Source: Nonomuraea rhodomycinica (lineage in GTDB: Bacteria; Actinomycetota; Actinomycetes; Streptosporangiales; Streptosporangiaceae). From it: 64,000 nucleotides of DNA. A program made the translations under genes and the position numbers. The notes beneath the pieces are model-generated. The model searched no databases. It worked only from the letters and a program-made list of their open reading frames with translations, and was not told the origin of the DNA. Positions 60,567 through 64,000 of this stretch are shown in pieces; positions within the stretch are counted from its first letter, which is position 1; the number at the start of each line of letters is the position of its first letter. The stretch is taken from NCBI RefSeq assembly GCF_013363995.1, contig NZ_JABWGO010000002.1, forward strand, positions 682,001 through 746,000, written 5' to 3'.

Positions 60567-61414
60567 CAGACCCTCCCCAGCGCGAAACCCCTGGCCACGT
60601 AGTTGCGGACGAACCAGATGACCACGGCCCCCGGGATGATCGTCAGCACGCCGGCCGCCGCGAGCAGCCCCCAGTCGACGCCGGCGGCGCTGACGGTGCG
60701 GGTCATGGTGGCGGCGATCGGCTTGGCGTTCACGGAGGTGATGGTCCGGGCGATCAGCAGCTCGACCCAGCTGAACATGAAGCAGAAGAACGCGGTGACG
60801 CCGATCGCGGAGCGGATCATCGGCAGGAAGATCCGGACGAAGAAGCGCGGCAGCGAGTAGCCGTCGATGGCGGCCGTCTCGTCGATCTCGCGCGGGATCC
60901 CGGACATGAACCCTTCGAGGATCCACACGGCCAGCGGCACGTTGAACAGCATGTGCGCGATGGCGACGCCGAGGTGCGTGTCGAACAGGCCGACGCTCTG
61001 GTAGATCTGGAAGAACGGCAGCAGGAACACGGCCGGCGGCGCCATCCGGTTGGTCAGCAGCCAGAAGAACAGGTGCCGGTCGCCGGCGAACCTGAACCGG
61101 GAGAACGCGTACGCCGCCGGGATCGCCACGACGAGCGACATGACCGCGTTGAGCGACGTGTAGACGATCGAGTTGAGGTAGCTGGAGTACCACGACGGGT
61201 CGCTGAAGAACGTGGCGTAGTTGTCCAGCGTGGCCCGCTGCGGGACGATCGAGAAGCCGCCCAGGATGTCCTCGTTCGGGCGGATCGACATGCCGAACAT
61301 CCACAGCAGCGGCAGCATGAGCGTGGCGGCGTAGAGCCAGAAGACGGTCCTGGCCCAGGGGAGCTGCCGCCCCGCCCGCCGCGCCACGGCAGGCGCCGCC
61401 GGGCCTCCGGTCAT
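60566..61414 (-). CDS. glpQ: Glycerol-type ABC transporter permease (GlpQ-like)
   Basis: A 282-residue permease of the MalG type with six membrane helices. IRPNEDILGGFSIVPQRATL follows the first helix, and the EAA loop reads IPREIDETAAIDGYSLPRFF. It pairs with the permease encoded just upstream. ATG at 61414 begins MTGGPAAPAVARR, just after the stop of the other permease (61420-61422). The function follows from gene order. Confidence 0.87.
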   Translation of the reverse strand: MTGGPAAPAVARRAGRQLPWARTVFWLYAATLMLPLLWMFGMSIRPNEDILGGFSIVPQRATLDNYATFFSDPSWYSSYLNSIVYTSLNAVMSLVVAIPAAYAFSRFRFAGDRHLFFWLLTNRMAPPAVFLLPFFQIYQSVGLFDTHLGVAIAHMLFNVPLAVWILEGFMSGIPREIDETAAIDGYSLPRFFVRIFLPMIRSAIGVTAFFCFMFSWVELLIARTITSVNAKPIAATMTRTVSAAGVDWGLLAAAGVLTIIPGAVVIWFVRNYVARGFALGRV

Positions 61415-61419
61415 GCCGC

Positions 61420-62349
61420 TCACCTTCCGCTCCGGGTCAGCACGGTGAAGAAGACGTACGAGACGATCTGCACGATGAGGAAGTAGAGCAGCGAGAACGC
61501 GCCCGCGGGCCCGAGGTCGAACTGCCCGACGGCGATCTTCGACAGCAGGATGCTGAGGAACGACGTGGCGTTGCCCGGCCCGCCGCCGGTCACCACGAAC
61601 GGCTCCGTGTAGATCATGAAGCTGTCCATGAACCGCAGCAGGATCGCGATCGTCAGCACCCCGCGCAGCCGAGGGAGCTGGATGCGGCGGAACGTCGCCC
61701 AGGCCGACGCGCCGTCGATCTGCGCCGCCTGGAAGTACGGCTCCGGGATCGAGCGCAGCGCCGCGTACGCGAGCAGCGCCACCAGCGGCGTCCAGTGCCA
61801 CACGTCCATGACGAGCACCGTGATCCAGGCGTCCGCCGAGTCCAGCGTGTAGTTGAAGTCCACGCCCGGCACCTGGTTGACCGCCCAGCCGCCGAGCCCG
61901 ATGTCGCCCCGGGCGAAGATCTGCCAGATCGTGCCCACGACGTTCCACGGGATGAGCAGCGGCAGCGCGACGACCACGAGCGCCGCCGACACCGTCCAGC
62001 CGCGGCGCGGCATCGCGACGGCGATCGCCACCCCGAGCGGGATCTCGATGAGCAGCACCTGCGCCGAGAACAGCAGCGTCCGCAGGAACGCGCCGCGCAC
62101 CTCCGGATCGCGCGTCACCGAGCGGAACCACTCCAGCCCGACGAAGATCCGGTCGCTGGGGCTGAAGATGTCCTGCACGGAGTAGTTGACGACCGTCATG
62201 AGCGGGACGAGCGCGGTGAACGTCACGCAGACGACGACGGGCAGCACGAGCAGCCACGCCCGGTTGTCCTTCGGCTTGGCGTCGGGCCGCCGGTCCGGCT
62301 CGTCGGCCCCGGCCGCGACGGGGTCCTTGACCGGTTCGGTGAGCGTCAT
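61420..62349 (-). CDS. glpP: Glycerol-type ABC transporter permease (GlpP-like)
   Basis: A 309-residue permease of the MalF type. A polar N-terminus (about 30 residues) precedes LLVLPVVVCVTFTALVPLMT; the EAA loop is EPYFQAAQIDGASAWATFRR. FVVTGGGPGNATSFLSILL is the C-terminal conserved block. It overlaps the upstream ATPase gene by 4 bases (ATGA), so translation is coupled through the whole operon. Confidence 0.88.
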   Translation of the reverse strand: MTLTEPVKDPVAAGADEPDRRPDAKPKDNRAWLLVLPVVVCVTFTALVPLMTVVNYSVQDIFSPSDRIFVGLEWFRSVTRDPEVRGAFLRTLLFSAQVLLIEIPLGVAIAVAMPRRGWTVSAALVVVALPLLIPWNVVGTIWQIFARGDIGLGGWAVNQVPGVDFNYTLDSADAWITVLVMDVWHWTPLVALLAYAALRSIPEPYFQAAQIDGASAWATFRRIQLPRLRGVLTIAILLRFMDSFMIYTEPFVVTGGGPGNATSFLSILLSKIAVGQFDLGPAGAFSLLYFLIVQIVSYVFFTVLTRSGR

Positions 62350-63437
62350 CCAGCCCTCCCGTTCAGCGGGACGACCTGCCCGCAGCGGACCGCGTCGCGG
62401 AACAGGAAGACCCGGCCGACGGCGAAGCGCACGAACTCGGCCGCGCCCGGCTCGTACGGCGAGCCCGCCTCGGCCCGGGCCACCAGCGGATGCCCGGCGG
62501 CCCGCACGTGGACCAGGTCGTAGGCGCCCATCCGGTCCACGCCGGTCACCTCGGCGGGCAGCCCCGGCGAGCCCGGCCCGTCGCCGAGCCGGGCGAACTC
62601 CGGCCGCACCCCGACGCGCACCGGCCCCGGCGGCAGCGGCCCGTCCGCGCGCCCGGCCACCTGCCCGCCCACCCGGACCAGGCCGTCCGCGACCTCCCCG
62701 GGGAGCGTGTTCATGCCGGGCGAGCCGATGAAGTGGCCGACGAACTCGTGCGCGGGCGACAGGAACAGCTCCGCCGGTTCCCCGGCCTGCACGATCGCGC
62801 CGTCCTTGAGCACGACCACCTCGTCGGCGAACGTCAGCGCCTCGGTCTGGTCGTGGGTGACGTACACCAGCGTGTGGCCGGTGTCGCGGTGGATCTCCTT
62901 CAGCGTGCTGCGCAGCGTCCACCTGACGGCCGGGTCCACCACGGTCAGCGGCTCGTCCAGCAGCACGGCCGCCACGTCCGAGCGCACCAGGCCGCGGCCC
63001 AGGCTGACGATCTGCTGGCGGCCCGGGTCCAGCCGCCGCGAGCGGCGTCCCAGGTGGGCGTCCAGCCCGAGCATCCGCGACACGGCGCGCACCCGCCGGT
63101 CCACCTCGTCCTTCGGGTAGCGCCGGTTGCGCAGCGGGAAGGCGAGGTTGTCGTAGACCGACATCTCCTCGTACAGCACCGGGAACTGGAAGACCTGCGC
63201 GATGTTGCGTCCCGCGGTCGGGACCGAGGTCACCTCGCGCTCGCCGAACCAGACGCGGCCGGTCGTCGGCGTGATGAGGCCCGACATGATGTTGAGCAGC
63301 GTCGTCTTGCCGCACCCGCTGGGTCCGAGCAGCGCGTACGCCCGGCCGGAGCGCCAGGTCCAGGTCATCGGCCGCACGGCCCACGTCCGCCCGCCGTCGT
63401 AGCTGTGTCCCACGTCCTCCAGGCGGATGTCAGCCAT
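62346..63437 (-). CDS. glpT: Glycerol-type ABC transporter ATP-binding protein (GlpT-like)
   Basis: A 363-residue sugar-type ABC ATPase with C-terminal TOBE/OB domain (about 235-360). Walker A GPSGCGKTT, Q-loop FQFPVLYEEMSVYDN, Walker B VAAVLLDEPLTVVD and VTHDQTEAL are normal. The signature region reads RRLDPGRQQIVSLGRGLVR instead of LSGGQ, the second Gly/Gln pattern being changed. Since the partner ATPase may hold a different site, this could be one half of an asymmetric heterodimer (inference). It overlaps the glpS-like gene by 8 bases. Confidence 0.9.
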   Translation of the reverse strand: MADIRLEDVGHSYDGGRTWAVRPMTWTWRSGRAYALLGPSGCGKTTLLNIMSGLITPTTGRVWFGEREVTSVPTAGRNIAQVFQFPVLYEEMSVYDNLAFPLRNRRYPKDEVDRRVRAVSRMLGLDAHLGRRSRRLDPGRQQIVSLGRGLVRSDVAAVLLDEPLTVVDPAVRWTLRSTLKEIHRDTGHTLVYVTHDQTEALTFADEVVVLKDGAIVQAGEPAELFLSPAHEFVGHFIGSPGMNTLPGEVADGLVRVGGQVAGRADGPLPPGPVRVGVRPEFARLGDGPGSPGLPAEVTGVDRMGAYDLVHVRAAGHPLVARAEAGSPYEPGAAEFVRFAVGRVFLFRDAVRCGQVVPLNGRAG

Positions 63438-64000
63438 GCAGGTCGACCTCCGCGGCGGACTCGGCGAGCAGCCGCCCGCCCGACTCGTCGAACAGGAAGG
63501 CGTGCGCCGGGTCGACGTACGCCGTCGCCCGGTCGCCGGGGGTGAACGCGCGCGGCCCGTCGAGCTGGGCCACCAGGTGCCGGCCGCCGGGCAGCAGCAG
63601 GTGGACGAACGTGACGCTGCCCGTCACCTCGGCCAGCCGCACCTCGGCCGGGAACTCCAGCGCGCCGTCCTTCCCGGCCGGGTCGAGGGACACGTGATGG
63701 GGCCGTACGGCGAGCACGACGTCACGGCCGGAGGCGTGGGCGCGCGGCGCCGGGAACGAGGCGCCCAGCACCTCGACCCGCCCCTCCCGCACGGTTCCCG
63801 GCAGCAGGTTGAGCGGCGGGTCGCTGAGCGCGGCGGCCACGGCCAGGGTGGGCGGGCGCGCGTAGAGGGCGGCGACCTCGCCGGTGTCCAGCACCCGGCC
63901 CTCGCCGAGGACGACGGCCGGCGCCGCGAACGCCAGCGCCTCGGCCGGGTCGGACGTCGCGTACAGCACCAGGCCGGGCGACTGCCTGAACATGCTCTTC
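63430..64000 (-). CDS. glpS: Glycerol-type ABC transporter ATP-binding protein (GlpS-like), N-terminal part outside window
   Basis: Only the C-terminal ~190 residues are seen; the frame is open to the window edge. LVLYATSDPAEALAFAAPAV is the H-loop region, and what follows is the TOBE domain (LSDPPLNLLPGTVREGRVEV, LAVRPHHVSLDPAG, VTFVHLLLPGGRHL). The Walker and signature motifs are outside the window. ATSD stands where THD is usual, so the catalytic His is replaced by Ser here. It is the first gene of the importer operon that can be seen. Confidence 0.85.
   Translation of the reverse strand, partial: KSMFRQSPGLVLYATSDPAEALAFAAPAVVLGEGRVLDTGEVAALYARPPTLAVAAALSDPPLNLLPGTVREGRVEVLGASFPAPRAHASGRDVVLAVRPHHVSLDPAGKDGALEFPAEVRLAEVTGSVTFVHLLLPGGRHLVAQLDGPRAFTPGDRATAYVDPAHAFLFDESGGRLLAESAAEVDLHG

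Overview
The window is high-GC DNA with dense, often overlapping genes, many GTG starts and strong Shine-Dalgarno sites. The gene content (furA-katG, a c-di-AMP riboswitch before a cell-wall hydrolase, a SigE-family sigma factor, a PucR regulator, single-gene TatA, many GNAT and MFS proteins) points to a mycelial actinobacterium. A Streptosporangiaceae/Nonomuraea-like relative is my best guess, but that is inference. I see no rRNA, tRNA, CRISPR array, prophage or insertion sequence. The window cuts a gene at each end.

Layout. 1-4.3 kb (+): LuxR-type regulator (5' cut) followed by an M24-like, SRPBCC and metallo-beta-lactamase-like operon in which both hydrolase folds lack usual metal ligands. 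4.3-10 kb (-): a biotin-uptake operon bioY / acyl-CoA ligase / thiolase / bioM / bioN, then a GNAT acetyltransferase preceded by an 18-codon leader ORF. 10-17 kb (-): MFS exporter with a palindromic operator, furA-katG with a clear terminator, tatA, a RibD_C reductase, and NlpC/P60 and CHAP cell-wall hydrolases. The CHAP gene carries a ydaO-type c-di-AMP riboswitch. 18-27 kb: AhpD-like protein, GNAT protein, membrane M28 peptidase, a kinase/WD40 gene broken by one base, and a vanadium haloperoxidase-like protein. 27-33 kb: PLP ammonia-lyase, YtcJ-like amidohydrolase and MHS transporter, divergent from a PucR regulator. 33-39.5 kb: ECF sigma factor overlapping an MltG-domain membrane protein, small metabolic enzymes, a ComF-like protein, a histidine-phosphatase remnant, and an SDR.

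39.5-45 kb (-): metal and stress module: CDF transporter with an SmtB/ArsR repressor and two matching operators, a STAS protein, a secreted esterase, a His-rich DUF4396 protein with a CsoR-like box, and an MFS exporter. 45-54 kb (-): a carbohydrate locus: heparinase II/III-like lyase, a DeoR-LacI hybrid repressor with a collagen-like linker, 2-hydroxyacid dehydrogenase, sugar ABC importer and YesL. Its two promoter regions share GATC-repeat operators that the hybrid repressor probably binds. 54-58.5 kb: RecD2 helicase, and a TetR/P450 pair with two operators. 58.5-64 kb (-): a glycerol-type ABC importer in the order glpS-T-P-Q-U-V (glpS cut by the window end).

A theme across the window is in-frame tandem duplication in linkers or at gene 3' ends (acyl-CoA ligase, CHAP protein, kinase, hybrid repressor, RecD2, GNAT and kinase stop codons). 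Functions are inferred by recognising motifs by eye; no database search was run.
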